Assembly (NCBI RefSeq): GCF_000719135.1
Contig: NZ_JOEK01000018.1
Location: forward strand, 1-64,000
Source of the DNA: Streptomyces avicenniae
Lineage (GTDB): Bacteria; Actinomycetota; Actinomycetes; Streptomycetales; Streptomycetaceae
Direction of reading: 5' to 3'
Length of the DNA: 64,000 bases
Shown here: positions 49,287 through 59,493 of the stretch, piece by piece
Layout: every line of letters begins with the position of its first letter
Position numbering within the stretch: position 1 is the first letter of the stretch
Notes under the pieces: model-generated
The model's database searches: none
What the model was told of the DNA's origin: nothing
Seen by the model: the letters and a program-made list of their open reading frames with translations, nothing else
Program-made: the position numbers and the translations under genes

Positions 49287-50240
49287 ATGCGTGCCTGGAC
49301 GATCGACCACACCGCACCCGGCCATCTCGCCCTGACGGAGGTGCCCGACCCGGAGCCGGGTCCCGGGGAGGTGCTGATCCGCGTCTCGGCCGTCTCCCTC
49401 AACCACGGCGAGGTCACGCACGTCCTGCCCGAGGGCGACGCAGGAGCCGTGCCGGGCTGGGACGCGGCGGGTGTCGTCGTCCGGGCGGCGGCCGACGGCT
49501 CGGGGCCGCCCGTGGGCACGCCGGTGGTCACGCTCGGCGAGGACGGTGCCTGGGCGGAGCTGCGGAGCGTGCCGACCGAGGGGATCGGCGTGATACCCGA
49601 GGACGCCGACCCCGGCGCGGTCAGCACCCTGCCGGTCGCCGCGGGCACGGCGCTGCGGGCGCTGCACCGGCTCGGCCCGATCCTGGGCCGCCGTGTCCTG
49701 GTGACGGGCGCGGGCAGCGGGGTGGGGCGGTACGCCCTCCAGCTCGCCGCGCGGGGCGGCGCGCACGTGATCGCGACGACGCGGGACGCCGCGAACGGCG
49801 AGGCGCTGCGGGCGCTGGGCGCGCACGAGGTGGTCGTGGGCGTCCCCGGCATCACGGACGGGCTGTCGGCGCCGGTGCACGGGGTCCTGGACACCGTGGG
49901 CGGGGATCATCTGGTGGCGGCGTTCGGGGCGCTCGCGCCGCACGGGACGCTGGTCGCCGTCGGGCACACGGAGGGCCGTGGCGAGTCGTTCCCGCTCGGC
50001 GCGCTGAACGGCCCGCTGGGGCACAACCGTTCCGTCGCGACCTACTTCCTCCTCGACGACAGCGTGGGGCTCGGCGCCGACCTGGCGTGGCTCGCGGAGC
50101 TGCTGACGCGGGGCGAGCTGGACCCGCAGATCGGCTGGCGCGGCGGCTGGGACCGCGCCGCCGAGGCCGTCGCGGCGCTGCGGGAGGGGAGGGTGACGGG
50201 CAAGGCCGTACTGGACGTCACGGACGGGCCGAGGAGCTGA
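49287..50240 (+). CDS. Zinc-independent MDR-type quinone oxidoreductase
   Basis: 317 residues. [31 protein letters not shown] and [13 protein letters not shown] are the N-terminal GroES-like part. [30 protein letters not shown] is the NADPH-binding Rossmann motif. The cysteine and histidine zinc ligands of alcohol dehydrogenases are absent. The pattern fits quinone reductases or enoyl reductases of the medium-chain family. Substrate is unknown. A GGAAGGA ribosome site lies before ATG 49287. It is divergent from the TetR gene, which probably controls it. Confidence 0.9.
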   Translation: MRAWTIDHTAPGHLALTEVPDPEPGPGEVLIRVSAVSLNHGEVTHVLPEGDAGAVPGWDAAGVVVRAAADGSGPPVGTPVVTLGEDGAWAELRSVPTEGIGVIPEDADPGAVSTLPVAAGTALRALHRLGPILGRRVLVTGAGSGVGRYALQLAARGGAHVIATTRDAANGEALRALGAHEVVVGVPGITDGLSAPVHGVLDTVGGDHLVAAFGALAPHGTLVAVGHTEGRGESFPLGALNGPLGHNRSVATYFLLDDSVGLGADLAWLAELLTRGELDPQIGWRGGWDRAAEAVAALREGRVTGKAVLDVTDGPRS

Positions 50241-50273
50241 CCGGGTCGGCCGCGCGGCCGTATCCTCGGGCCT

Positions 50274-51026
50274 GTGCCCGAGACCTCACCGCCCTCACCG
50301 CCCTCGTCGTCCTCACCGCCCGTCCGGCCGGTGACCGTCCTCACCGTCAACACCGGCCGCGCCACCTCCGCCGCGCAGACGGACGCGCCGTCCGGGCTCA
50401 CCGGGATCGACAAGCGGCCGGTGGCCGGGCCGGTCGCGGTCGGCGCGCCGGGCCCACGCGGCGTGGGCGGCAGCGGCCTCGCCGGGGACACGGTGTGCGA
50501 CCTGCGGTTCCACGGCGGGGACGACCAGGCCGTGTACGCGTACGCCCGTGAGGACCTGGACCGCTGGGAAGGACTGCTCGGGCGCCCGCTGGCCAACGGC
50601 GTCTTCGGGGAGAACCTGACGACGGTCGGCGCCGACCTGGCGGAGGTGCGGATCGGCGAGCGGTGGCGTGTGGGCGGCGAGCTGGTCCTTGAGGCGACGA
50701 GCCCCCGCATCCCCTGCCGGACGTTCGCGTCATGGCTCGGCGAGTCCGGGTGGGTGAAGCGGTTCACGGCCGACGCGCGCTCCGGCGTCTACTTCCGGGT
50801 GCTGACCCCCGGACAGATCCGCGCCGGTGACGGCGTCGAGGTCCTGCACCGGCCGGACCACGAGGTGACGACGAGGTTCCTCTTCCGCGCGATGACGACG
50901 GCGCCCGAACTGCGCCCCCGGGTCATCGCCGCCGGGGACGCGCTGCACTCGCGCGAGCGGGAGCGGGCGCGCGCGTGGGCCGGGCTCGGCCCGGTGGCGG
51001 ACGCGCCCGTGCCAGACCCGGCCTGA
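50274..51026 (+). CDS. MOSC-domain protein
   Basis: 250 residues from GTG 50274. Residues about 20-190 are a MOSC domain with TVLTVNTGRATS, the RFHGGDDQAVYAYAREDLDRWEG block, VFGENLTTVGADLAEVRIGERW and the ATSPRIPCRTFASWLGE segment with the conserved cysteine that is thought to carry sulfur or molybdenum cofactor. YiiM-like members have a role in detoxifying N-hydroxylated bases. The first 19 residues are proline/serine-rich. CTGACC (50237-50242), an 18-bp spacer and TATCCT (50261-50266) sit 7 nt before the GTG, so it is probably leaderless. An alternative GTG at 50331 is nearer to the domain start. Confidence 0.85.
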   Translation: MPETSPPSPPSSSSPPVRPVTVLTVNTGRATSAAQTDAPSGLTGIDKRPVAGPVAVGAPGPRGVGGSGLAGDTVCDLRFHGGDDQAVYAYAREDLDRWEGLLGRPLANGVFGENLTTVGADLAEVRIGERWRVGGELVLEATSPRIPCRTFASWLGESGWVKRFTADARSGVYFRVLTPGQIRAGDGVEVLHRPDHEVTTRFLFRAMTTAPELRPRVIAAGDALHSRERERARAWAGLGPVADAPVPDPA

Positions 51027-51039
51027 GCGCCCCGGCGCG

Positions 51040-52428
51040 TCAGGCGCGCGTGCCGAGCGCGGCGTCGATCGACCGCTGGCGCAGGTGCCGTCGCATGTAG
51101 AGCGACAGGCCGGCGATGCACACCAGCGCGACCACGTACGGCGTGCGGAGCCCGGCCTCGCGTCCGGCCAGCGCCTCCACCGCGACGACCAGCCCGCCGA
51201 CGGCCGCCATGCCCAGCGGCATGCTGCCCCAGCCGAGGAGGCGGTAGACGCTGTTGACGCGGCCGAGGAGGTGGTCGGGGATGAGGGTCTGCCGCAGGGA
51301 GACGGTCACGACGTTCCACATCACGATGCCGAAGCCGGTGACGGCCATGGCCGCGCCGACCAGGTACGCGTCGGACGACAGGACGGCGGTCGTGTAGGCC
51401 ACGGTGTCGATGGCCAGCAGGCAGAACAGGGAGCGCGCGGTGCCGATCCGCCGGGTCACCCGGGCCGCGAGCAGGCCGCCGAGGAGACCGCCGACGCCAC
51501 CGACCGACGTGAGGACGGCGAAGCCGAACGCGCCCAGGTCCAGGACCTCCTGCGCGTAGAGCACATAGGTGGCCATGATGCCCTGGCCTGCGACGTTGAG
51601 GACCGCCAGGGAGAGGGCCAGGGGCCGCAGCAGCGGGTGACGCCACAGCCAGCGGACGCCCTCGGCGATGTCGGCGCGCATGCGCCGCCTGACGACCGGC
51701 GGCGCGGGCGCCGTGGGCTGGGCGTCCTGGCCCGTCTGCGCGGGTACGGCGGACGGCACCGTGGTCTGCGCGGGCACGGCGGGCGCCGCCGCCCGGAACG
51801 TGCCGCGCAGGGTCAGCAGCAGCACCCCGGCGACCGCGGCCGTCAACGCGTCGAAGGCGAACGGCGCGGCGAGCGCGAGGCCGAGGAGGAAGCCGCCGAC
51901 CGGCCGGGCGAAGAAGTCCTCGGTGACGATCTGCCCCGCCATCAGGCGGCCGTTGGCGGCGGCGAGGCGGTCGCGGTCCACCAGCGAGGGCAGCAGGACC
52001 TGCGAGGTGTTGTCGAACAGGACCTCGGCGAATCCGAGGACCAGCGCGCACACGTAGAGCAGCGGCAGGGACATCACGTCGAGCGCGACGAGCAGGGCGA
52101 CCGTGCCGAGGACGACGACGCGTGCGGCGCTCATCGCCAGCATGATGCGGCGGCGGTCGAGGCGGTCGGCGAGCGCGCCCGCGGGGAGGCTGAACAGCAG
52201 CCACGGCAGGCGGACGGCGGCGCCGACGAGCGCGATGGCGAGCGCGTTGTCCGTGAGCGTCGTGGCGAGCCAGGGGAAGGCGATGGCGCTGGCGCCCTGG
52301 CCGAGGTTGGCGAACGTGACGGCGGTCCACAGGCGCAGGAAACGCGAGCCGAGGCCGGTGGCCGGTGGTGGCTGTGGGGCCGGCGCGGCGGTGTCCGCGC
52401 CGCGCTCCGTCCGGACGTCCTCTGCCAT
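51040..52428 (-). CDS. MFS transporter
   Basis: 462 residues with about twelve membrane helices in two halves joined by a proline/alanine-rich loop (about residues 210-245). GLGSRFLRLWTAVTFANLGQGASAIAFPWLATTLT is the first helix. The LADRLDRRRIML sequence is the conserved MFS loop between helices 2 and 3. The family resembles the macrolide-type (MefA-like) exporters (DHLLGRVNSVYRLLGWGSMPLG). It probably exports small toxic compounds. It converges with the MOSC gene (13 bp gap) and lies downstream of hutI on the same strand, but has 52 bp separation from it and no evident link to histidine use. Confidence 0.9.
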   Translation of the reverse strand: MAEDVRTERGADTAAPAPQPPPATGLGSRFLRLWTAVTFANLGQGASAIAFPWLATTLTDNALAIALVGAAVRLPWLLFSLPAGALADRLDRRRIMLAMSAARVVVLGTVALLVALDVMSLPLLYVCALVLGFAEVLFDNTSQVLLPSLVDRDRLAAANGRLMAGQIVTEDFFARPVGGFLLGLALAAPFAFDALTAAVAGVLLLTLRGTFRAAAPAVPAQTTVPSAVPAQTGQDAQPTAPAPPVVRRRMRADIAEGVRWLWRHPLLRPLALSLAVLNVAGQGIMATYVLYAQEVLDLGAFGFAVLTSVGGVGGLLGGLLAARVTRRIGTARSLFCLLAIDTVAYTTAVLSSDAYLVGAAMAVTGFGIVMWNVVTVSLRQTLIPDHLLGRVNSVYRLLGWGSMPLGMAAVGGLVVAVEALAGREAGLRTPYVVALVCIAGLSLYMRRHLRQRSIDAALGTRA

Positions 52429-52480
52429 GCGCCGTGCTCCTCCCCCGTGCGCGGAAGGTCCGCGCGACCAGGTCGCGACC

Positions 52481-53683
52481 CTAGACCGCGCGCCGTCCGG
52501 CGCGCCAGACCGACCTGACGAGGGGCACGCCGGGGCGGTAGGCGAGGTGGACGGGCGAGGGCGCGTCGAGGAGCACCACGTCGGCGCGGGCGCCGGGCGT
52601 GAGGCGGCCGATGTCGGTGCGGCGCAGCGCGGCGGCGCCGCCCGCGGTGGCCGACCAGAGCGCCTCGTCGGGCGTCATGCCCATGTCGCGGACGGCGACG
52701 GCGATGCAGAACGGAAGTGAACTGGTGTACGACGAGCCGGGGTTGCAGTCGGTGGCGAGCGCGACGACGGCTCCGGCGTCCAGGAGCCTGCGGGCGTCAG
52801 GGTAGGGCGAGCGGGTGGAGAACTCGCAGCCGGGGAGGAGCGTCGCGACGGTCCTGCCGCCGCTGTCGGCGAGGGCGGCGACGTCCGCGTCCGTGAGGTG
52901 GGTGCAGTGGTCGGCCGACGCCGCCCCCAGTTCCACGGCGAGCCGGACGCCGGGGCCGGGGCCGAGCTGGTTGGCGTGCAGGCGGGGGATCAGGCCGCGT
53001 GCCGCTCCCGCCGTGAGGACGGCGCGGGCCTGGTCGGCGTCGAAGGCGCCGCGTTCGCAGAAGGCGTCGATCCAGCGGGCGTGCGGGGCGGCGGCGTCGA
53101 GCATCGGGCCGGTGACCAGCTCGACGTACGCCTCGGGTGCGGCGGCGTACTCGGGCGGGACGACGTGGGCGCCGAGATAGGTCGTCTCGGGCGTCATGGA
53201 CCGTGCGATGCGCAGGGCGCGGGCCTCGTCGGCGACGGTGAGGCCGTAGCCGGACTTGGTCTCGGCGGTGGTGGTGCCCTGGCGCAGCATCTCGTCGAGG
53301 TGGGCGGTGAGGCGCGTGGCGAGGTCGGCGTCGGTGGCGCGGCGGGTCGCGGCGACGGTGCGGCGGATGCCTCCGGCCGTGTAGGGGCGGCCCGCCATCC
53401 GCGCGGTGAACTCGTCGGTGCGGTCCCCGGCGTGGAGCAGGTGGGCGTGCGAATCGACGAAGCCGGGGATGACGGTCCGGCCGCCCGCGTCGAGGTGACT
53501 GTCAGTGGCGGGTGCTTCACTGGTTGTGCCGGTCCAGACGACGCGGTCGCCCTCCAGGACGAGGGCGGCGTCGTGGACCGGGCCGAGGGGACCGGGGCCG
53601 AGGGAGGGGTCGTTGGTGATGAGGGTGGCGATGTTGGTGATGGCGGTGCTCGCCGCCGGGTTGCCGGGTTCTGCGGGGGACAT
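52481..53683 (-). CDS. hutI: Imidazolonepropionase
   Basis: 400 residues. The metal and substrate residues are in [72 protein letters not shown] and [24 protein letters not shown]. The enzyme opens the imidazolone ring of imidazolonepropionate to N-formimino-L-glutamate, the third step of histidine breakdown. Start ATG at 53683 is 38 bp after the hutF stop. It is the last gene of the hut operon here. All metal-binding residues are intact. Confidence 0.95.
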   Translation of the reverse strand: MSPAEPGNPAASTAITNIATLITNDPSLGPGPLGPVHDAALVLEGDRVVWTGTTSEAPATDSHLDAGGRTVIPGFVDSHAHLLHAGDRTDEFTARMAGRPYTAGGIRRTVAATRRATDADLATRLTAHLDEMLRQGTTTAETKSGYGLTVADEARALRIARSMTPETTYLGAHVVPPEYAAAPEAYVELVTGPMLDAAAPHARWIDAFCERGAFDADQARAVLTAGAARGLIPRLHANQLGPGPGVRLAVELGAASADHCTHLTDADVAALADSGGRTVATLLPGCEFSTRSPYPDARRLLDAGAVVALATDCNPGSSYTSSLPFCIAVAVRDMGMTPDEALWSATAGGAAALRRTDIGRLTPGARADVVLLDAPSPVHLAYRPGVPLVRSVWRAGRRAV

Positions 53684-53720
53684 CGGCGGGGTTCTCCCGG
53701 CGGGTGGGGGCGGACGGGGG

Positions 53721-55073
53721 TCAGGCGGTGTGGTGCAGGCTCGTGATGGCCCTGTCGAGGAGCCCGGGGACGTCGGGCAGGAGTTGGTGGATGCCGTCGC
53801 GGACGATGTGGCGGCCCGCGACGACCGTGTGCCGGACGTCGGCGGCGGTACCCGCGGCGAGGACGGCCTCGGCGGCCAGGGCGGGCGGGCAGCCGGTGGT
53901 GCGGACGCTGTCGAGGGCGAGGGTGGTGAAGTCGGCGAGGGCGCCCGCGGCCAGCCTGCCGCCCTCGGGGCGTCCCAGCGCGGCGTGGCCCGCCGCCCCG
54001 GCGGCCCCGAGCAGTTCGGCGGGGGTGAAGTGGCCGCGTCTGCCGCTGCGGAGCCGTTCGCCGCCTTCCAGGGCGCGGGTCTCGGCGAGCGGGTCGATGA
54101 CCGTGTGGCTGTCCGTGCCGAGGCAGAGGGGGGCGCCCGCGTCGCGGAGACCGGCGGCGGGCCCGATACCGTCGGCGAGGTCGCGTTCGGTCGTCGGGCA
54201 GAGGCAGACGGCGGTGCCGGAGTCGGCGAGCAGGCGGATGTCGTCGTCGGTGAGATGGGTGGCGTGGACGGCGGTCGTGCGCGGCCCGAGGAGGCCGTGG
54301 TCGGCCGCGAGCCGGGTGGGGGTGACGCCGTGGGCGCGGAGGCAGTCGTCGTTCTCGGCGGGCTGCTCGGAGAGGTGGAGGTGCAGCGGCGCGTCGCGGT
54401 CGGCGGCCCAGCGGGCGACGGTCGCCAGTTCCCCGGCGGGCACCGCGCGGACGGAGTGGACCGCGGCGCCGACCAGGAAGGTGCCGCCGCCCGGCAGCGC
54501 GGCGGCCCGGGCCGCCCAGGCGTCGGCGGTGCCGTCGCTGAAGCGCAGTTGCCGGGGGCCGGGCGGTCTGCCGAATCCGGCGGCGAGGTAACAGGTGTCG
54601 AGGAGGGTGAGGCGCAGGCCGGCGTCCTCGGCCGCGGCGGCGAGCGCCAGCCCCATGGCGTTGGGCTCCCCGTACGGCGTGCCGTCCGGCCGGTGGTGGA
54701 CGTAGTGGAACTCGCCGACGGACGTGATGCCCGCCAGGGCCATCTCCGCGAAGACGGCGCGGGCGAGGGCGCCGTACGACGCGGGGGTGAGGCGGGCAGC
54801 CGTGTCGTACATGCCGTCGCGCCAGGTCCAGAAGGTGCCGCCGCCGACCTGGGAGAGACCACGCAGCGCGCGGTGGAAGGCGTGGCTGTGGGCGTTGGCG
54901 AAGCCGGGGACGGTGAGTCCCCGCAGCGGGACGGCTCCGATCGGCGGGGCCGCGAGACCGGGGTGGACCTCGGTGATGCGGCCGGACGGGGCGGTGGCGA
55001 GGGCGACGCCCGGCTCGACCGTGCCGCCGAGCCAGGCGTGCTCCGCCCAGTAGAGCTGTGCGGTCAGGGACAC
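53721..55073 (-). CDS. hutF: Formimidoylglutamate deiminase
   Basis: 450 residues from a GTG at 55073 ([20 protein letters not shown]). This amidohydrolase-family enzyme has [18 protein letters not shown] (HxH metal pair), [26 protein letters not shown] and [21 protein letters not shown]. The [10 protein letters not shown] sequence is characteristic of HutF. It converts N-formimino-L-glutamate to N-formyl-L-glutamate and ammonia. The GTG overlaps the end of the M20 gene by 10 nt. The presence of HutF, not HutG-type formiminoglutamase, sets the pathway to the two-step formylglutamate route. Confidence 0.94.
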   Translation of the reverse strand: MSLTAQLYWAEHAWLGGTVEPGVALATAPSGRITEVHPGLAAPPIGAVPLRGLTVPGFANAHSHAFHRALRGLSQVGGGTFWTWRDGMYDTAARLTPASYGALARAVFAEMALAGITSVGEFHYVHHRPDGTPYGEPNAMGLALAAAAEDAGLRLTLLDTCYLAAGFGRPPGPRQLRFSDGTADAWAARAAALPGGGTFLVGAAVHSVRAVPAGELATVARWAADRDAPLHLHLSEQPAENDDCLRAHGVTPTRLAADHGLLGPRTTAVHATHLTDDDIRLLADSGTAVCLCPTTERDLADGIGPAAGLRDAGAPLCLGTDSHTVIDPLAETRALEGGERLRSGRRGHFTPAELLGAAGAAGHAALGRPEGGRLAAGALADFTTLALDSVRTTGCPPALAAEAVLAAGTAADVRHTVVAGRHIVRDGIHQLLPDVPGLLDRAITSLHHTA

Positions 55074-56299
55074 GCGAGACCCTCCAGTACACGGGTGAGC
55101 GCGGCGACTCCGGCCAGGCAGTCGGCCTCGTCGGCGTGCTCCGCCGGGGCGTGCGAGACGCCGGTCGGGTTGCGCACGTACAGCATGGCGGTGGGGACGA
55201 CCGAGGCGAGGATCCCCGCGTCGTGCCCGGCGCCCGTGGGCAGCGCGGGGGGATCGCCGCCGACGCGCGCGGCGACGAGGTCGCGGAGCGCGGCGTCGAA
55301 GTGGACGGCACCGGTGACGGATTCGCGGGTCACGTCCACCGTCACGCCGTCCCGCTCGCCGCGCTGGACGGCGCTGTCGGCGATCCCCGCGACAAGGCCG
55401 TCCAGGGTGTCCTGGTCGGGGGCGCGGCAGTCCAGCCAGCCGCGCACGCGGGACGGCACCGCGTTCACGCCACCCGGCTCGGCGTGGACCTTGCCGAAGG
55501 TGGCCAGGGCGTGCGCGAGCCGGGCCCGTTTGCGGGCGGCCAGGACGGTGTGGGCGTACGTGAGCATCGGGTCGCGGCGGTCCTCGACCCGGGTGGTGCC
55601 CGCGTGGTTCGCCTCGCCGCCGAAGTCGAGCCGCCAGCGGCCGTGCGGCCAGATACCGGAGCCGACGGCGACCGCGTGCGGCGTGTCGGCCAGGGCGCGG
55701 CCCTGCTCGATGTGCAGTTCGACGAAGGCGCCGATACGGGCGAGCCGTTCCGGGTCGGGCCCCAGCCCCTCCGGGTCGAGCCCCGCACCGGCCAGGGCGC
55801 GGTACAGCGGGACGCCGTCCGCGTCGCGCAGGGCGCGGGCCCGGCGGGGGTCCAGCTGTCCGGTGGCGAGCCGCGATCCGACGCAGGCCACGCCGAAGCG
55901 GGCGCCCTCCTCGTCGGCGAAGGCCACGACGCCGAGGGGGCGGCGGACCGGCCGTCCCCGGGCGCGCAGCCCGTCCAGCGCGGCGAACGCCGAGACGACG
56001 CCGAGCGGCCCGTCGAAGGCGCCGCCGTCCGGCACCGAGTCGAGGTGGGAGCCGGTGACGACGGCGTCCCCTGCGGCCGGGTCGCCCGCCCAGGCCCACT
56101 GGTTGCCGTTGCGGTCGGTCTCGTAGCGCAGGCCGCGCGTGTCCGCCTCGGTGCGGAACCAGGCACGCAGCTCGATGTCGGCGGCCGTCCAGGCGTGGCG
56201 CCGGTAGCCGCCGGTGGCCGGGGCGCGTCCGATGGGCAGCAGCCGTTCCCACATCGCGCGGAAGGAGGCGGCGGCGGCCGGATGCGGCGCGGTGGTCAC
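55064..56299 (-). CDS. M20-family amidohydrolase (allantoate amidohydrolase-like)
   Basis: 411 residues beginning at GTG 56299. The di-zinc peptidase fold of the carbamoylase/allantoate amidohydrolase group is seen in [80 protein letters not shown] and [11 protein letters not shown]. Such enzymes cut N-carbamoyl, ureido or related N-acyl amino acids. Genome annotation usually calls it allantoate amidohydrolase. In this operon it follows hutU and precedes hutF with overlaps at both ends, so N-formylglutamate hydrolysis is the most attractive role. This is an inference. Confidence 0.88.
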   Translation of the reverse strand: MTTAPHPAAAASFRAMWERLLPIGRAPATGGYRRHAWTAADIELRAWFRTEADTRGLRYETDRNGNQWAWAGDPAAGDAVVTGSHLDSVPDGGAFDGPLGVVSAFAALDGLRARGRPVRRPLGVVAFADEEGARFGVACVGSRLATGQLDPRRARALRDADGVPLYRALAGAGLDPEGLGPDPERLARIGAFVELHIEQGRALADTPHAVAVGSGIWPHGRWRLDFGGEANHAGTTRVEDRRDPMLTYAHTVLAARKRARLAHALATFGKVHAEPGGVNAVPSRVRGWLDCRAPDQDTLDGLVAGIADSAVQRGERDGVTVDVTRESVTGAVHFDAALRDLVAARVGGDPPALPTGAGHDAGILASVVPTAMLYVRNPTGVSHAPAEHADEADCLAGVAALTRVLEGLACP

Positions 56300-57957
56300 G
56301 CGTCGGCCTCCCGCGCGGGGATGCGGACGCCGCGCTCGGCGGCGACGGCCTCGGCGCGCTCGTAGCCCGCGTCCACGTGCCGGATCACGCCGGTGCCCGG
56401 GTCGTTGGTGAGGACACGGCGGATCTTCTCGCCCGCGAGCGGGGTGCCGTCGGCGACCGTGACCTGCCCCGCGTGCAGGGAGCGGCCCATGCCGACCCCG
56501 CCGCCGTGATGGATCGAGACCCAGGAGGCGCCCGAGGCGACGTTCACCATCGCGTTCAGCAGCGGCCAGTCGGCGATGGCGTCCGAGCCGTCGCGCATGG
56601 CCTCGGTCTCCCGGTAGGGGGAGGCCACCGACCCGCAGTCCAGGTGGTCGCGTCCGATGACGAGGGGCGCGGCCAGGTCACCGGAGGCCACCATGTCGTT
56701 GAACCGCTCGCCCGCGCGGTCGCGTTCGCCGTAGCCGAGCCAGCAGATGCGGGCCGGGAGCCCCTGGAAGCGCACCCGCTCCCCCGCCAGCCGCAGCCAG
56801 CGGGCCAGCGACTCGTTCTCGGGGAAGAGGTCGAGCACGGCGCGGTCGGTGGCGGCGATGTCCTTCGGGTCCCCGCTGAGCGCCGCCCACCGGAACGGGC
56901 CCTTGCCCTCGCAGAACAGCGGCCGGATGTAGGCCGGGACGAAACCGGGGTAGTCGAAGGCGCGTCCGTAACCGGCGAGCCGTGCCTCGCCCCGCAGCGA
57001 GTTGCCGTAGTCGAACACCTCGGCGCCCGCGTCCTGGAAGCCGACCATGGCCGCGACGTGCAGGGCCATCGACTCGCGGGCCCTGCGGACGAAGTCCTCG
57101 GGGTGGTCGGCGGCGTAGGCGGCCATGTCGGCGTGCTCCACGCCGAGGGGCAGGTAGGCGAGCGGGTCGTGGGCGCTGGTCTGGTCGGTGACGACGTCGA
57201 TGGGCGCGCCGCGCGCGAGGAGGGCGGGCACGACGTCGGCGGCGTTGCCCAGGACTCCGATGGACAGGGCCCGGCGGTCGCTGCGGGCGCGTTCTGCCAG
57301 GCGCAGGGCGTCGTCGAGGGAGTCCGCGGCCGTGTCGAGGTAGCCGTGCTCGACTCGGCGGGCGAGGGCGCGCGGGTCGCAGTCCACGCACAGGGCGACG
57401 CCGCCGTTCATCGTGACGGCGAGGGGCTGCGCGCCGCCCATGCCGCCGAGCCCGGCGGTGAGGGTGACGGTCCCCGCGAGCGTGCCCCCGAAGCGTTTGG
57501 CGGCGACGGCCGCGAAGGTCTCGTAGGTGCCCTGGAGGATGCCCTGCGTGCCGATGTAGATCCATGACCCGGCCGTCATCTGCCCGTACATGGTGAGGCC
57601 GAGGTGTTCGAGGCGCCGGAACTCGTCCCAGTTCGCCCAGTCGCCGACGAGGTTGGAGTTCGCGATGAGGACGCGGGGCGCCCACTCGTGGGTCGTCATG
57701 ACGCCGACGGGACGGCCGGACTGGACGAGCATCGTCTCGTCGGGACCGAGGGTGCGCAGGGTGCGGACCATGGCGTCGAAGGAGTTCCAGTCGCGCGCCG
57801 CCTTGCCGCTGCCGCCGTAGACGACGAGCCGGTCGGGGTGCTCGGCGACGTCCGGGTCGAGGTTGTTCTGGAGCATCCGCAGCGCGGCCTCCTGGGGCCA
57901 GCCCCGGGCCGTCAGCGCGTCACCGCGCGGTGCCCGGACGGTCCGAGGTCCTGCCAT
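56296..57957 (-). CDS. hutU: Urocanate hydratase
   Basis: 553 residues from ATG 57957 with GGGGAGG upstream. The family blocks are [80 protein letters not shown] and [18 protein letters not shown] (NAD region). The conserved [29 protein letters not shown] contains the key cysteine. The enzyme hydrates urocanate to imidazolonepropionate using tightly bound NAD. It is first in the hut operon and its stop overlaps the M20 gene start (GTGA). A good promoter lies upstream. hutH is not in the window. Confidence 0.97.
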   Translation of the reverse strand: MAGPRTVRAPRGDALTARGWPQEAALRMLQNNLDPDVAEHPDRLVVYGGSGKAARDWNSFDAMVRTLRTLGPDETMLVQSGRPVGVMTTHEWAPRVLIANSNLVGDWANWDEFRRLEHLGLTMYGQMTAGSWIYIGTQGILQGTYETFAAVAAKRFGGTLAGTVTLTAGLGGMGGAQPLAVTMNGGVALCVDCDPRALARRVEHGYLDTAADSLDDALRLAERARSDRRALSIGVLGNAADVVPALLARGAPIDVVTDQTSAHDPLAYLPLGVEHADMAAYAADHPEDFVRRARESMALHVAAMVGFQDAGAEVFDYGNSLRGEARLAGYGRAFDYPGFVPAYIRPLFCEGKGPFRWAALSGDPKDIAATDRAVLDLFPENESLARWLRLAGERVRFQGLPARICWLGYGERDRAGERFNDMVASGDLAAPLVIGRDHLDCGSVASPYRETEAMRDGSDAIADWPLLNAMVNVASGASWVSIHHGGGVGMGRSLHAGQVTVADGTPLAGEKIRRVLTNDPGTGVIRHVDAGYERAEAVAAERGVRIPAREADA

Positions 57958-58010
57958 GCGTGCCTCCCCGGTGAGGACGACGGTGCCCTGCGCGCGCACC
58001 GGCCTCTCCG

Positions 58011-58038
58011 ACTGTAGGGGCTGAGCAAGGCGAGTCAA
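58011..58038 (-). promoter_or_regulatory. Promoter of the hut operon
   Basis: On the minus strand TTGACT (58038-58033), a 16-bp spacer and TACAGT (58016-58011) form a near-consensus housekeeping promoter. The transcript would start near 58004, giving a leader of about 47 nt before the hutU ATG. No clear operator was seen next to it. Confidence 0.75.
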
Positions 58039-58110
58039 CCACCCCGCTCCGCCCGCCACCTGGGCGGCCCGGCCGCCGCCGGAACCGGTTCCGGCGGGCA
58101 TCGCCGCCGG

Positions 58111-58899
58111 TCAGGCGGTGGCCGGGGCGTCGAGGAAATCGAGCACCAGGGGGCTGGCGACCTCGCGGAACTCCTCGAAGTACGCGTGTCGCGCGCCTGG
58201 CAGGAGGTGGAGCCTGGCGCCGGGTATGCGCCCGGCGAGCAGCGGCGCGTTGGCGGCCGGGTTGAACGTGTCGTCGCTGCCGTGCACGACGAGGGTGGGC
58301 GCGCCGATGCCGGGCAGCGCGTCCCACGCGTCGTGCTGCTCGCTGGCGGCGAAGTGACGCCGCCGGGCGTACAGCGGCATGTCCGGGTCGCCGAGCGTCG
58401 TCCACAGCCCGTGGCGCCCCTCCAGCCAGGCGGGCGTGTACATCTGGCCGAGCAGGATGCGGGCGGCCTCGCGCGGCGTGGCGCCCGCAAGGGAACGCCC
58501 TATGGCCTCGTCGCGCGGGACGCTGTGCGGTCCGCCGGGTGTGGTGCAGCCGAGCACCAGGCGCCGCACACGGCCGGGGTGCAGGACCGCGACCCATTGG
58601 GCGACGCGTCCGCCCATGGAGGTGCCGTAGACGTCGGCCCGCTCCAGCCCGAGGTCGTCGAGGACGGCCACGACGTCGTCCGCGAACTGCCGGGTGCTGT
58701 ACGCCTCGCGCGGCTTGTCGCTGTCGCCTGTGCCCCGGTAGTCGAGCGTGACGGTGCTGCGTGCGGGGTGGAAGTCGGCGCGGACGGGGTCCCACCAGTG
58801 GTGGGTGTTCGCCTGCCCGGACAGGAGGACGAGGGGAGCCCCCGTCCCCTCGACCTGGTAGGCGATGCGGGTGCCGTCCCCGGCGGTCGCGTGCGGCAT
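58111..58899 (-). CDS. Alpha/beta hydrolase
   Basis: 262 residues. PLVLLSGQANTHHWWDPV is the oxyanion-hole strand, VTLDYRGTGDSD follows, and the nucleophile elbow is VYGTSMGGRVAQWVA (about residue 94). VVHGSDDTFNP supplies the acid and LPGARHAYFEEF the catalytic histidine. The triad is complete. It resembles the 3-oxoadipate enol-lactone hydrolase or haloperoxidase-like group but the substrate is unknown. No signal peptide. It is upstream of the hut promoter on the same strand, 72 bp away, and is not part of the hut operon. Confidence 0.92.
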   Translation of the reverse strand: MPHATAGDGTRIAYQVEGTGAPLVLLSGQANTHHWWDPVRADFHPARSTVTLDYRGTGDSDKPREAYSTRQFADDVVAVLDDLGLERADVYGTSMGGRVAQWVAVLHPGRVRRLVLGCTTPGGPHSVPRDEAIGRSLAGATPREAARILLGQMYTPAWLEGRHGLWTTLGDPDMPLYARRRHFAASEQHDAWDALPGIGAPTLVVHGSDDTFNPAANAPLLAGRIPGARLHLLPGARHAYFEEFREVASPLVLDFLDAPATA

Positions 58900-59119
58900 G
58901 GTGGCGGGCCCCCTGCGGTGTGCGGTTCGCGGTTCGGCGGCGGGGCGTCCGGTCCCGCCGCCGAGGATGGTGGCACACGCCCCGGCCGCCCCCGGCGGGC
59001 GGGGCGGGCGACCGAAGGTGATCGCCGACGCCCTCTTCTCGGCTTACCGCTGCCCCTTTCCGACCACTAAGCGATCCGCTCGGACAGCAATCCGATCAGG
59101 ACGTTCCCCATGACACGGC

Positions 59120-59151
59120 ACGGGCCGCCAGCAGCGGGGTGGGCGGCCCGT
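59120..59151 (+). terminator. Orphan hairpin, possible terminator
   Basis: A 10-bp perfect stem (59120-59129 with 59142-59151) and a 12-nt loop. No recognised gene ends just before it on the plus strand. Confidence 0.4.
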
Positions 59152-59194
59152 TCGTCCTGAGGGATTGTCAGTGGGGCCCCCTACAGTCGGGCGC

Positions 59195-59386
59195 ATGGAC
59201 GAGACGCAGCAGATCGCCTGCCGACAGCAGGTTCAGGCGCCCAAGGGTGCGGAGGGGTGTGGCGCGGGCCACCGGACGGAGCGGCGGACCGGGATGCCGG
59301 TCGTCATGTCCCTGGCCGAGGCGTTCGGCCGACCCGGGACGGTCCGGCACCGGCCGATACCGGAGCGTGCCACTCCGGGGCACTGA
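59195..59386 (+). CDS. Possible small protein
   Basis: A 63-residue frame starting MDETQQIACRQQVQAPKGAE with mostly G/C third positions. TACAGT at 59182-59187 is 7 nt before the ATG, as in leaderless genes. There is no recognised domain, and no membrane segment. It may be a chance frame; comparison with relatives would settle it. Confidence 0.3.
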   Translation: MDETQQIACRQQVQAPKGAEGCGAGHRTERRTGMPVVMSLAEAFGRPGTVRHRPIPERATPGH

Positions 59387-59493
59387 CCTCGGGCGGGGGC
59401 GGGACGGCGTCCCGGGCCGGGGTGGGGCGGTCGCAGGAAAAGGGGGGCTAGCCCTAATGCCGTGGCCCTGCGGCCCCCCGTAGCGTGGTGCGC

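Larger units (their letters stand above)
58900..59493. other. Mostly empty 0.6-kb gap with a possible small transcript
   Basis: No well-supported gene. A plus-strand frame from ATG 58968 to a stop at 59113 codes for 48 residues, and a hairpin lies directly after it (59120-59151: ACGGGCCGCC and GGCGGCCCGT around a 12-nt loop). The end of that frame uses uncommon codons. This could be a short RNA or small protein gene with its terminator. A second frame at 59195 is listed separately. Confidence 0.4.
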
